From: Belliella alkalica
Lineage (GTDB): Bacteria > Bacteroidota > Bacteroidia > Cytophagales > Cyclobacteriaceae
Length of the DNA stretch: 64,000 bases
Reading direction: 5' to 3'
NCBI RefSeq assembly: GCF_022549785.1
Contig: NZ_JAKZGO010000008.1
Span: 164,971 to 228,970 of the forward strand
Shown: positions 33,601 through 42,320 of the stretch, one piece after another
How the letters are laid out: the number at the start of each line of letters is the position of its first letter
How positions within the stretch are numbered: position 1 is the first letter of the stretch
Translations under genes and position numbers: made by a program
The notes under the pieces: generated by a model
Told to the model about the DNA's origin: nothing
What the model saw: only the letters and a program-made list of their open reading frames with translations
The model's database searches: none

Positions 33601-36230
33601 CTGAAAGTAAAGTTATAAGTCACTGAAGGAATGACGGTGCCTATGACAGCTAGTCTGTATGAACGCGGAACAGCTCCTGCCAAGTCAGGCTGGAAGAACC
33701 AAGAAAATGGATTTTTTCGAGCATAGACATTATAAAAAGCTATCGTAATGCTGCTTTTATAATGACTGTCTTTCTTTTGGTTTCCATCAAATGTAACCCC
33801 TAGATCCAACCTATGATAATCTGGGATTCTAGCTTGGTTTCTCTCTTGGTAATCCACCACCAAACTCCCATTGATGTCATAAATACTGCTTGGAAGTGTG
33901 ATAGGCCTACCTGTTCTATAATTGAATGTGGCAGAAAAAGACACTTTCCTTAATGGTTTATAGTTCAAGAGCAAGCTCATATCATGCGGCTGATCCCAAT
34001 TGGCAGGAAAATACTCGCCTTGGTTGATAGTTTCATCTTCGAACTGGCTTTCAACTATTCTAAGTGTTCTGCTGTAAGCATACGAGAACCAACCATTGAG
34101 CTTTCCAGATTTCTTTTTGATTAAAAATTCACCACCGTAAGCATAGCCTCTTCCCATTACAAGGGACGTTTCTAGTGCTGGATTCAATATAAGCTGGGCA
34201 CCATCTCTGTATTCCAAAAGACTATTAAAATCCTTATAGTAAAATTCCAAAGAAGTCTCAATTTTATCAAAGTTGAAATTTCTATATGCGCCAACTGAAT
34301 ACTGCCAACTTTCTTGTGGTTGAACATATTGATCTGATAGTTTCCATAGATCCACAGGAGCAGAAGCAAAATTATTGGAAAGCAAATGCAGATATTGGAT
34401 GCTTCTGTTTACGGAGGCTTTTACAGAGCTGTTGTCACCAATACTATATCTGAATGCAATACGAGGCTCCCATCCACTGTAGCGCTGATACACTTCACCT
34501 GCGCCATAGCTCACAGTGTCTGTAACCCTACTTACATCCCGTGCGAAGTTTTCATCATATAAGAATACATCTCTTTCACCCATCGCAAAAAAGCCAGAGT
34601 ACCTCATACCCAATTGAGCTTCAAATTTCTCACCTATTTTTAGAGGATATTGGACAAAAAGCCCTGTTTCTACCGCACGTTCGCTGGGGATTTTTTGCGG
34701 AATAGCCAAAGATGTTTCAGATGAAGGTACCAACTCACCCATTCCCATACTGTAATGGTTTACTTGATATCCAAATTCGAGTCCTTCAAGCTTCTCACCG
34801 ATCCATTCAAAATCTTGGTGAATCCCAAAATAATCAATCTGTGAAGTGAGGTCAAAGTCAAGAGGCTGTATTTCTCCCAAAACTGAATATTTGTAGCCAG
34901 AATATGCCAATGTCAAATCAGAACCTACCTTTTCTCCCCAAATAGATTTCCATTTCAAACTCGCTAAATCAGACTGCCAGGTAAAGGCTGTATCTCTCCC
35001 AAATCTGAAGTAATCTTGACTTTTATATAAGCTCAATGAAAGTGAGTTATTGTCATTCAGTTGCTGGTCAATCCTTAGGTTTACATCATAGAAATAAGTG
35101 CTACTTTCCTGCAATTTGGCATTGGGAATTCTATGGATAATCCAATTAGGATAAGCAAACCTACCTGTCGCCATGATTTGTGTCGTCTCACTAATCGGTC
35201 CATTTATACCCAATCTGCTTGACAAAAAGCCAATTCCACCTTCGCCTATCCATTTCTTAGCATTGCCTTGCTTGGTAGACACATCTAATACGGAACTTAA
35301 CCTTCCTCCATATTTAGCTGGAATATCTCCTTTATACAGTTCTGCTTCCTTAATAGCGTCTTGGTTGAAAATAGAGAAAAAACCAAACATGTGAGAAGGA
35401 TTAAAAACAGGAACACCATCCATTAAGATGAGGTTTTGGTCAACTCCTCCACCTCTTACATTGAAGCCAGAGGCGCCTTCACCTACTGTAGTGACGCCAG
35501 GCAACATCAGCATACCTTTGATGACATCTACCTCTCCCAACAACGGTGGTAAAAGTCTCAATTCTTCAATTGGCATTTTTGCAACTCCCAAAGCTGTACT
35601 TTTCACATTGTAATCAATGGCTCTGTCTGATACTGTCACCATCTCCAATTCACTCGTTGATTCAAAAAGTGTGACGTCCAATTCTACGTTTTGATAAACT
35701 CTGATGATCTTACGATCAGTTTCTTTACCCAAAGAACTAAAATAAGCTATATATGTCCCTTCTTGAAGATCCAACGAAAACTCACCATTGGAGTCAGTCT
35801 GCTGACCTATTTCCAATTCAGGAATAGAAAAAAGAGCTCCTGGGATTATTGTCTTTGCTTCATTATCCCTTATTATTCCTTTTACTTTATACGTCTGCTT
35901 ATTTTTTGAAGCTGATGGTCGGGTTTGTTGCTTGATGTAATTTTCCCTCAACCTTTTTGGATAAACCACCGCATATCTTTCCCCTACGAAAAAGTAAGCA
36001 AACTGTGTTTCCTTTACCAGTTCATCTAAAATACTCTCAGCATTTACTTGCTCTGAGACCTTATTTAAACTACTCAGGTCATTGTGGTGAATCAGTATTC
36101 TTATGCCTGTTTTCGCTTCATACTTATCGATGAGCCCTTTGAAAAACAACTGTTGAGACTGTTCCGACTGAGAAATTGCCATGGAAGTAATCATAAAAAA
36201 AATAAAAAAGAAGGGTATGGCTTTTCTCAT
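33597..36230 (-). CDS. TonB-dependent receptor with STN domain
   Basis: An 877-residue outer membrane receptor. After the signal (MRKAIPFFFIFFMITSMAIS) come a secretin/TonB N-terminal domain (about 25-95; GIRILIHHNDLSSLNKV), a carboxypeptidase-regulatory-like domain (about 115-200; KVKGIIRDNEAKTIIPGA), the plug (GFNVRGGGVDQNLILMDGVPVFNPSHMFG) and the barrel. The STN domain normally couples such receptors to an anti-sigma/ECF sigma pair, but none is in the window. It heads a three-gene operon with DUF4249 and the MG2-like protein. Confidence 0.9.
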   Translation of the reverse strand: MRKAIPFFFIFFMITSMAISQSEQSQQLFFKGLIDKYEAKTGIRILIHHNDLSSLNKVSEQVNAESILDELVKETQFAYFFVGERYAVVYPKRLRENYIKQQTRPSASKNKQTYKVKGIIRDNEAKTIIPGALFSIPELEIGQQTDSNGEFSLDLQEGTYIAYFSSLGKETDRKIIRVYQNVELDVTLFESTSELEMVTVSDRAIDYNVKSTALGVAKMPIEELRLLPPLLGEVDVIKGMLMLPGVTTVGEGASGFNVRGGGVDQNLILMDGVPVFNPSHMFGFFSIFNQDAIKEAELYKGDIPAKYGGRLSSVLDVSTKQGNAKKWIGEGGIGFLSSRLGINGPISETTQIMATGRFAYPNWIIHRIPNAKLQESSTYFYDVNLRIDQQLNDNNSLSLSLYKSQDYFRFGRDTAFTWQSDLASLKWKSIWGEKVGSDLTLAYSGYKYSVLGEIQPLDFDLTSQIDYFGIHQDFEWIGEKLEGLEFGYQVNHYSMGMGELVPSSETSLAIPQKIPSERAVETGLFVQYPLKIGEKFEAQLGMRYSGFFAMGERDVFLYDENFARDVSRVTDTVSYGAGEVYQRYSGWEPRIAFRYSIGDNSSVKASVNRSIQYLHLLSNNFASAPVDLWKLSDQYVQPQESWQYSVGAYRNFNFDKIETSLEFYYKDFNSLLEYRDGAQLILNPALETSLVMGRGYAYGGEFLIKKKSGKLNGWFSYAYSRTLRIVESQFEDETINQGEYFPANWDQPHDMSLLLNYKPLRKVSFSATFNYRTGRPITLPSSIYDINGSLVVDYQERNQARIPDYHRLDLGVTFDGNQKKDSHYKSSITIAFYNVYARKNPFSWFFQPDLAGAVPRSYRLAVIGTVIPSVTYNFTFR

Positions 36231-36342
36231 ATGAGTTCTTCTATTAAATATTAAGTTACATCATTAAGACGTAAAGAAATAAAAAATTGAGAAGACAATA
36301 ATACAAATGGATAAAAAAAGTTTTTAACGGTCAAATAATATG

Positions 36343-36370
36343 AAAAAAGGGAGATTTCTCTCCCTTTTTA
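36343..36370 (-). terminator. Terminator of the M1 peptidase gene
   Basis: A perfect 11-bp stem (AAAAAGGGAGA/TCTCCCTTTTT) around a 4-base loop, U-rich on either strand. It ends the minus-strand M1 gene. Confidence 0.85.
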
Positions 36371-36389
36371 TTCATAAAAATAGTAATTT

Positions 36390-38717
36390 TTATTTTCTCT
36401 GCGCTTTTTTCATCGGATTATCGCCAGATGAAGCACCTCTTACGCCTGCAGCTCCCTTAAAGAGTTCAAATCTGCTTGGTGCAAATGTCCGTGGCCAATA
36501 ATTGTTAGATTCGTCAATATCAGCTGTTTCTCTATATGGATCCAGCAAGATGCTTTTCACTTCTTTTTTCTTCGCAAAAACTTTAGAAACTTCAGTTTCA
36601 TTCAATCTCCAAATCTGTGCTGGAATTCTATCGACTTCAGAAGTTCCATCTGTATAATTAAATTGGATTATCAGTGGCATTACAAGGCCTCCGACATTCT
36701 TAAATTTCAATTCATAAAAGTTCAAGCCACTGTTCAGCAGATCTTTCTCTTGCTGACTCAATCTAGCCATAAAGTCCTTGTAAGCCTTTTCATCTTCAGG
36801 TGTCACGGTGAAAGGGTTATAACTATTATAGAAATCTCTAGTCGCAGGATCTGCCTCCAATACCGTCTCTTCTATATCTTTTGCATTGTAAGTTTTCGAG
36901 ATATAGGACTCTTCTTTATCAAAAGCTTTCTTGGCATCTGCTTTTTTCTCCGCCGGAGTTCTATTATCTAATTTATACCAACTCACAGACTCTAATGAAA
37001 TATCAACAGGATCTGTTCCAAAAAACCAACCTCTCCAGAACCAATCCAAGTCTACTCCTGAAGCATCTTCCAATGTTCTAAACAGATCTTCTGGCGTAGG
37101 ATGTTTGAACATCCACCTTTGAGAATATTCCTTGAATGCATAATCAAAAAGCTCTCTTCCCATTACCGTCTCTCTGAGGATATTCAAGGCTGTGGCAGGC
37201 TTAGCATAAGCATTTGGGCCGAATTGGATGATGTTTTCAGAGTTAGTCATGATAGGTTCCAATAGCCTTTGGTCGCTCGCCATATAAGGAGCGATTTTAT
37301 GGGCAGGTCCTCTTCTAGAAGGGTAATCTCTATCCCACTCTTGTTCTGCCATAAATTGCATAAAGGTATTCAATCCTTCATCCATCCAAGACCACTGTCT
37401 TTCGTCAGAATTGACAATCATTGGGAAATAATTGTGTCCTACTTCGTGGATAATTACTGAAATCATCCCGTATTTTACGGCATCTGTATAGGTGCCATCT
37501 TCATCTGGACGTCCATAATTGAAGCAAATCATAGGATATTCCATTCCATTGCTACCCTCTACTGAAATCGCAACAGGATATGGATAATCAAAGGTTTTGG
37601 CAGAATAAGACTTTAAAGTATGGGCTACTACTCTAGTCGAATACTGCTCCCAAAGTGGGTTGCCTTCTTTTCCATAATACGACATGGCCATGACATCGTT
37701 TCCACCTTGCTTGACTGCCATAGCGTCCCAAATAAATTTACGGGATGAAGTCCAAGCAAAATCCCTCACATTCTCTGCATGGAAAATCCATGTTTTCTTA
37801 TCTTTAGACTTCCCTTTTTCCAATCTCTCAGCCTCTGCTTGAGTTCTAATTACTACTGGCTTGTCATACGATTTTTTCGCCTGCTCCCAGCGATCAAGTT
37901 CTGTTGAAGAAAGTACTTCCTCTGGATTTTGCAAAACACCAGTGGAACCAACCATGTGGTCAGCAGGGACGGTGATTTTCACTTTATAATCTCCAAAAGT
38001 CAAGGCAAATTCTCCTCTACCTACAAACTCCTTATTCTGCCATCCTTCAAAGTCGGAATAAACAGCCATTCTAGGAAACCATTCCGCCATTGTATAAAGG
38101 TAATTGCCATCTTTTTCAAAAAACTCGTATCCCGGGCGACCACCAATGAAGCTCATTCTATCATGGATATTGAAAGTCCAATCTACAGTAAATTCAAATT
38201 TCTCTCCCGCTTTCAATGGTTGCGGTAAATCAACTCGCATCATCGTGTTATTGATCGTAACCGGAATATCATCACCTGACATTGTCTTGACAGCATTGAT
38301 TTTGTACCCAAGGTCTTGATCGTGCCATACGATTCCTTCAAGCTGCCTCATAGACATTCTTGGATTGATGCTGCTCGTTGCCATTTTTGGAGTATTGGAA
38401 TCTGCCGCTCTTTCATTCTGATCAAGCTGAATCCACAGATATGTCAATTGATCTGGAGAGTTATTGAAATAAGTGACTTTTTGCCAACCTTTAATTGATT
38501 GGTTGTCATCATTCAATTCTACTTCGATTTCATGATCTGCTTTTTGTTGCCAATAAAGGTGACCAGGCGCTCCTGATGCTGTTCTGTAAACATTTGGAGA
38601 GCGAAGCATCGTCCCCAACTGTTCAAATTTCTCTGCATGGTTTCTTTCAGCCTTTTGGGCAAATGTTGCAAATGAACACATAAGTGCAAATGCAAGGAAG
38701 GTAAATATTCTATACAT
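36390..38717 (-). CDS. M1 family zinc metallopeptidase
   Basis: A 775-residue exported peptidase from the start at 38717 (signal MYRIFTFLAFALMCSFATFAQ); the longer frame to 38849 overlaps the region before HupE and lacks sense. The gluzincin site is H424, E425, H428 and E447 (HEVGHNY, then 18 residues, then Glu in WMDEGLN). SNGMEYPMICF is the substrate-binding GxMEN equivalent. A helical and beta-rich C-terminus ends in a Ser/Lys tail. It is 59 bases after the HupE/UreJ gene and probably co-transcribed. Confidence 0.92.
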   Translation of the reverse strand: MYRIFTFLAFALMCSFATFAQKAERNHAEKFEQLGTMLRSPNVYRTASGAPGHLYWQQKADHEIEVELNDDNQSIKGWQKVTYFNNSPDQLTYLWIQLDQNERAADSNTPKMATSSINPRMSMRQLEGIVWHDQDLGYKINAVKTMSGDDIPVTINNTMMRVDLPQPLKAGEKFEFTVDWTFNIHDRMSFIGGRPGYEFFEKDGNYLYTMAEWFPRMAVYSDFEGWQNKEFVGRGEFALTFGDYKVKITVPADHMVGSTGVLQNPEEVLSSTELDRWEQAKKSYDKPVVIRTQAEAERLEKGKSKDKKTWIFHAENVRDFAWTSSRKFIWDAMAVKQGGNDVMAMSYYGKEGNPLWEQYSTRVVAHTLKSYSAKTFDYPYPVAISVEGSNGMEYPMICFNYGRPDEDGTYTDAVKYGMISVIIHEVGHNYFPMIVNSDERQWSWMDEGLNTFMQFMAEQEWDRDYPSRRGPAHKIAPYMASDQRLLEPIMTNSENIIQFGPNAYAKPATALNILRETVMGRELFDYAFKEYSQRWMFKHPTPEDLFRTLEDASGVDLDWFWRGWFFGTDPVDISLESVSWYKLDNRTPAEKKADAKKAFDKEESYISKTYNAKDIEETVLEADPATRDFYNSYNPFTVTPEDEKAYKDFMARLSQQEKDLLNSGLNFYELKFKNVGGLVMPLIIQFNYTDGTSEVDRIPAQIWRLNETEVSKVFAKKKEVKSILLDPYRETADIDESNNYWPRTFAPSRFELFKGAAGVRGASSGDNPMKKAQRK

Positions 38718-38776
38718 ATAGTAGCTATTATAGTCAATGACCCTAAAGTCAAAATCTTTGTTAATATAGTTATTTT

Positions 38777-39358
38777 CTACCAAAACTTCGTGTCTATCAT
38801 CATCATGATAGCCATCCCAAGTACAATGGAAGAAATCGTAATTGTCCATTCTTTTCTATTGACACCAATAAGACCAACTATCAGTGAAGAAGCAATCAGG
38901 AATATCGCAACGATCGCCAATTGCCCTACTTCTAGACCAATGTTGAATGCCAATAACGGCTGGAATATCGACGCTTCTCTACCTAGGAGAGATCTTAGGT
39001 AATTGGAGAAACCAAGACCATGAATGAGTCCGAAGAATAATGCGAAAATGTAATTCAACTGTATTCCACGACTATTGCTCGGCTTAGGTTTGAGAATATT
39101 GGCAAATGCTGTGATGGCTATAGTCACTGGTATCAGGAATTCAATCAAATTTGAATTGACTTTTACAATATTCAATGTCGCCAAGGCCAAAGTGATCGAG
39201 TGACCGATTGTAAATGCTGTTACCAGTATCAAGATTTTTTTCCAATCTCGGGCTACATAGATCGCACAAAGCGCTATCACAAAAAGGATGTGATCGAAAC
39301 CTTTAATATCTAGAATATGCTTATATCCTAACTCAAAATACAATTGAAATTGGCTCAT
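38777..39358 (-). CDS. HupE/UreJ family membrane protein
   Basis: A 193-residue protein with about six membrane helices. HupE/UreJ landmarks are GFDHILFVIALCAIY near the N-terminus, FTIGHSITLAL, and GLIHGLGFSNYL. In other bacteria HupE and UreJ take up nickel or help metalloenzyme assembly. Here no hydrogenase or urease is nearby; the neighbours are an M1 zinc peptidase and a DUF6702 protein, an association I recall from other Bacteroidota. Metal transport for the peptidase is a guess. Confidence 0.85.
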   Translation of the reverse strand: MSQFQLYFELGYKHILDIKGFDHILFVIALCAIYVARDWKKILILVTAFTIGHSITLALATLNIVKVNSNLIEFLIPVTIAITAFANILKPKPSNSRGIQLNYIFALFFGLIHGLGFSNYLRSLLGREASIFQPLLAFNIGLEVGQLAIVAIFLIASSLIVGLIGVNRKEWTITISSIVLGMAIMMMIDTKFW

Positions 39359-39452
39359 TTTTGCCTTAAGAATTTAAAATTATTTTTGCTTCACATTACG
39401 GGAATGTAAGTATAATGCATAATTTGCAGAAAAAGTACAATTACGCTCTCAA

Positions 39453-39941
39453 ATGGTATATAATTATATTTTCACGTTAATCTTAGGATGGAAGGTTTTG
39501 TTCCATCCATTTTATATCAGTCTGACAGATATCAGGTACAATGAATCTTCGAGCACGATCGAAGTTGCACAAAAGATTTTTTGGGATGATCTCGAAAGAG
39601 GGCTGGGTGAGACTTTTGATACAAAGATAGACTTTTTGAATCCTAAGTCACCCAACAAGCTCAAAGAGATGGTGGAGAAATATGTGATACAGCATAATGA
39701 AATCATCATCAACGAAAAAAAAATCAACTTGTCCTTCTTGGGTTATGAAATCGAGGATGAGGCAGTTTGGATATATTTAGAAGGTGAAAGCTCTGGAATT
39801 CCCAAAACAGTTAATATTCGAAATACAATTCTTATAGATCAATTCAATGACCAGCAAAATATTGTAAATTTCTATATTGGCAAAAAGCCCAAGAGTATGA
39901 TCCTTTACAAAGACAAAACTTTTGGGGATTTAAGTTTTTAA
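39453..39941 (+). CDS. DUF6702 family protein
   Basis: A 162-residue protein with an N-terminal hydrophobic segment (YNYIFTLILGWKVLFHPFYIS) and a small beta-rich domain (SLTDIRYNESSSTIEVAQKIFWDDLER). It fits DUF6702, commonly found beside the M1 peptidase and HupE/UreJ genes. It is divergent from HupE by 94 bases and its 3' end overlaps the next convergent gene by four bases. Function unknown; the conserved context is the main clue. Confidence 0.78.
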   Translation: MVYNYIFTLILGWKVLFHPFYISLTDIRYNESSSTIEVAQKIFWDDLERGLGETFDTKIDFLNPKSPNKLKEMVEKYVIQHNEIIINEKKINLSFLGYEIEDEAVWIYLEGESSGIPKTVNIRNTILIDQFNDQQNIVNFYIGKKPKSMILYKDKTFGDLSF

Positions 39942-40546
39942 GGTCTAGCCAATTTTGCGACTAATCTTTGTCTTTCAAGTCTTCTCACAATATTTCTCAT
40001 CAGGTGATTATGAATTACATCGTAACCACTCAAAGTGGTACCATCTACTCTGAAATTACCCATCCAGACTATCTCCTTAGTGTCTTTATCCAATAAGAAG
40101 CAATTATAACTTGCATTATCGGAAACTTGAGACGTTCCATTTACGATTCTGACGTTTTGCCAAAATCCTCTTTCATCTACAATTAAAATTCCTTTAGAAT
40201 CATTGTTATCCAGTTTTTCTAGGTACTCCTCAAAATTTACATCTGACTGCACTTCAAAAAAATCTTCCATAAATGTTAATGGGGTAGGATTGAAATTTCT
40301 TTTCATACTCCTTTGAAATTGCTCTCTCACTTTAGTAGAAGCTAGCTTATTGAAGTTAGGCTTTATTGATTTTTCAAAAAATTCTTCAGTGAAAGCTGTA
40401 TAATCAATTCCACCACTTGCGGTAACTACCAATAAGGAGGTATAAAATCTTGGTTCTTCCACAACTCGGTTTTCTGTTACTCTAACAGATGCGCAGGAAC
40501 TGACTATTGCCAAAACTAATAGGAGTGGTAGGATTCTTTTTATCAT
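39938..40546 (-). CDS. Lipoprotein of unknown function
   Basis: A 202-residue lipoprotein (MIKRILPLLLVLAIVSSC, Cys18). The mature part is mixed alpha/beta (FYTSLLVVTASGGIDYTAFTEEFFEKS; GILIVDERGFWQNVRIVNG; EIVWMGNFRVDG) and ends with a basic helix. No family was recognised. The C-terminal coding end overlaps the convergent DUF6702 gene by four bases. Confidence 0.72.
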   Translation of the reverse strand: MIKRILPLLLVLAIVSSCASVRVTENRVVEEPRFYTSLLVVTASGGIDYTAFTEEFFEKSIKPNFNKLASTKVREQFQRSMKRNFNPTPLTFMEDFFEVQSDVNFEEYLEKLDNNDSKGILIVDERGFWQNVRIVNGTSQVSDNASYNCFLLDKDTKEIVWMGNFRVDGTTLSGYDVIHNHLMRNIVRRLERQRLVAKLARP

Positions 40547-40610
40547 AAGTTATTTTACTTACTTTTTTAGTAAAGGTTTAGAATTGGTAAAAATATATCA
40601 ATTTATTAGG

Positions 40611-40636
40611 CTATTGGTAAGAAATCGGATATACAT
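40611..40636 (+). repeat. Right-end fragment of the dispersed element
   Basis: CTATTGGTAAGAAATCGGAT then ATACAT matches the right end of copy A almost exactly. No matching left end was found within 150 bases. Confidence 0.5.
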
Positions 40637-40683
40637 ACATTTTTCCTTAAAAGGAAATACATGCATTTAATATGTCCTGATTT

Positions 40684-40726
40684 TGCAAAAAAAGCCTGAT
40701 GAAATCGTAAGATCTCATCAGGCTTT
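40684..40726 (-). terminator. Terminator of the susCD operon
   Basis: A perfect 12-bp stem (AAAGCCTGATGA/TCATCAGGCTTT) with a 12-base loop, then a T-run on the minus strand, 25 bases after the SusD-like stop. Confidence 0.87.
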
Positions 40727-40750
40727 AATTATTTTAAATCAAGCTCACTA

Positions 40751-42295
40751 TTAATACCCAGGGTTCTGAGGTAGTGGAGCGGTATTATTTGTCAAGATTT
40801 CTTCCAAAGGAATCGGCCAAATGAACAAGTGGCTAGAATAAGGAAGTTCATAATCTGTAGGAATTTCTCTATTAGTAGTATAGAAATCAATGTTGGTAAT
40901 AGACCTAGATGTAGCCTTCAAAGGAACACCAGGAATAACCCCACCACCAGCTAATCTATGGATATTAGGGAATCTTCTTCCTTCTGCAAGGAACTCTATT
41001 CTTGTTTCATTGATGATAGCAGTCAAAAGATCATTAGGAGTAGCAAAATCTGCAAGTGTAAAAGATGGAACAGTTGCAGGCAATGCTCTATCCCTTACTG
41101 TGTTTAGCAAAGCAAGTCCAGCAGCCAAATCAGGTGTAGCTTTTCTAACATGAGCTTCTGCAGCAGCTAAAACAACTTCAGCAAATCTTATTACAATCGA
41201 AGGATCAGAGAATGTGATATTGTCAGTATACTTATAAGTGTACATTCCCAGTGGGCCTTGACTTACCATTCCATCACTGTCTCCTGCGATAGATCTTCTA
41301 GTATCTTGTGGATGCCAGAAATCTGACCTCCAGATCAATGGGCTAATCTTAACTAGACCTCTAGCTCCATTCTCTGGATTTCCGTACATGTTTGGAAGAG
41401 CACCATTTACACCAGCATTAGACAATGCAGAATTTTCAAAAGAAAAAAGATTGTCAGTACTAGTTCCATTTCTGAAAGGAGTCAATGGATTTGCGGTTAC
41501 TTCAAAGTTTGGTGCTAGCTTATTATATTCAGCAATTACACCATCAAAATCTTCCATATGAAGTTTTACCCTAGCCTTCAACGCGATGGCAGCAGCTCTT
41601 CTTGCTCTATAAGCATTTCCAGCTTCAGGTAGAATTTGTTCTGCTTCATTTAGATCAGCCAATAATTGATCATAAACAGACTGTACAGTACCTCTTCCAA
41701 CTTGCTCTCCTGGCTCTACTTTAGACACATCATTAATTGCAAATGTTCTGTAAGGTACACCCATTGCAGATGGATCATCAGCATAAGGTCTAGCAAAATA
41801 AACTACCAATTCATGATGCGCTAAAGCTCTCAAAAACAAAGCTTCACCTCTATATCTATCTCTCAAAGCTTGAGTCAAGACACCACTTTCTAATGCAGGG
41901 TCAAGGTTTTCAAGAACAATATTGGCTCTATTGATCATTCTATAAAGAGAGATCCACTGTCCATTATTGTTTGCAGTGTTTGGATTGTATGTATGTGTGT
42001 AAGTTACTTCGTAAAACAACTGATCGTTATACATATCTTCACCTCTCATATCACCTTGCTGAGTCGAGGCAGCACCAAAAGGATAACCCCTTTGAACCGA
42101 CCCTAAATAAAACCCTCTTTGAGCAGCTTCATATACACCTAAAACAGCAGCATTAATTCTACTAGCATCAGCAAAAGCTTCATTATCAGGGATAATATTT
42201 GCTGGCTGTAAATCTGTCACATCACAAGAAGCCATTCCAAACATTGCAAGGGCAACTAAGACAGATTTTATTTTTATTGAAATATTTTTTTTCAT
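40751..42295 (-). CDS. SusD/RagB family nutrient-binding lipoprotein
   Basis: A 514-residue lipoprotein with signal ending ALAMFGMASC. SusD landmarks are the N-terminal ALRDRYRGEALFLRALAHHE helical repeat and the C-terminal RFPNIHRLAGGG then IWPIPLEEI, with NNTAPLPQNPGY at the end. It forms the lid on the SusC transporter. It starts 25 bases after the SusC stop. No glycoside hydrolase or regulator is next to the pair, so the substrate is open; peptides or glycans are both possible. Confidence 0.93.
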   Translation of the reverse strand: MKKNISIKIKSVLVALAMFGMASCDVTDLQPANIIPDNEAFADASRINAAVLGVYEAAQRGFYLGSVQRGYPFGAASTQQGDMRGEDMYNDQLFYEVTYTHTYNPNTANNNGQWISLYRMINRANIVLENLDPALESGVLTQALRDRYRGEALFLRALAHHELVVYFARPYADDPSAMGVPYRTFAINDVSKVEPGEQVGRGTVQSVYDQLLADLNEAEQILPEAGNAYRARRAAAIALKARVKLHMEDFDGVIAEYNKLAPNFEVTANPLTPFRNGTSTDNLFSFENSALSNAGVNGALPNMYGNPENGARGLVKISPLIWRSDFWHPQDTRRSIAGDSDGMVSQGPLGMYTYKYTDNITFSDPSIVIRFAEVVLAAAEAHVRKATPDLAAGLALLNTVRDRALPATVPSFTLADFATPNDLLTAIINETRIEFLAEGRRFPNIHRLAGGGVIPGVPLKATSRSITNIDFYTTNREIPTDYELPYSSHLFIWPIPLEEILTNNTAPLPQNPGY

Positions 42296-42320
42296 TTTCT
42301 TAATTTTTTAGAGTCTTTAA

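Noticed and set aside
38718-38849. N-terminal extension of the M1 peptidase
   Set aside because: It overlaps the HupE/UreJ coding end, is rich in Asp/His/Tyr with no signal, and a perfect signal peptide begins at 38717.
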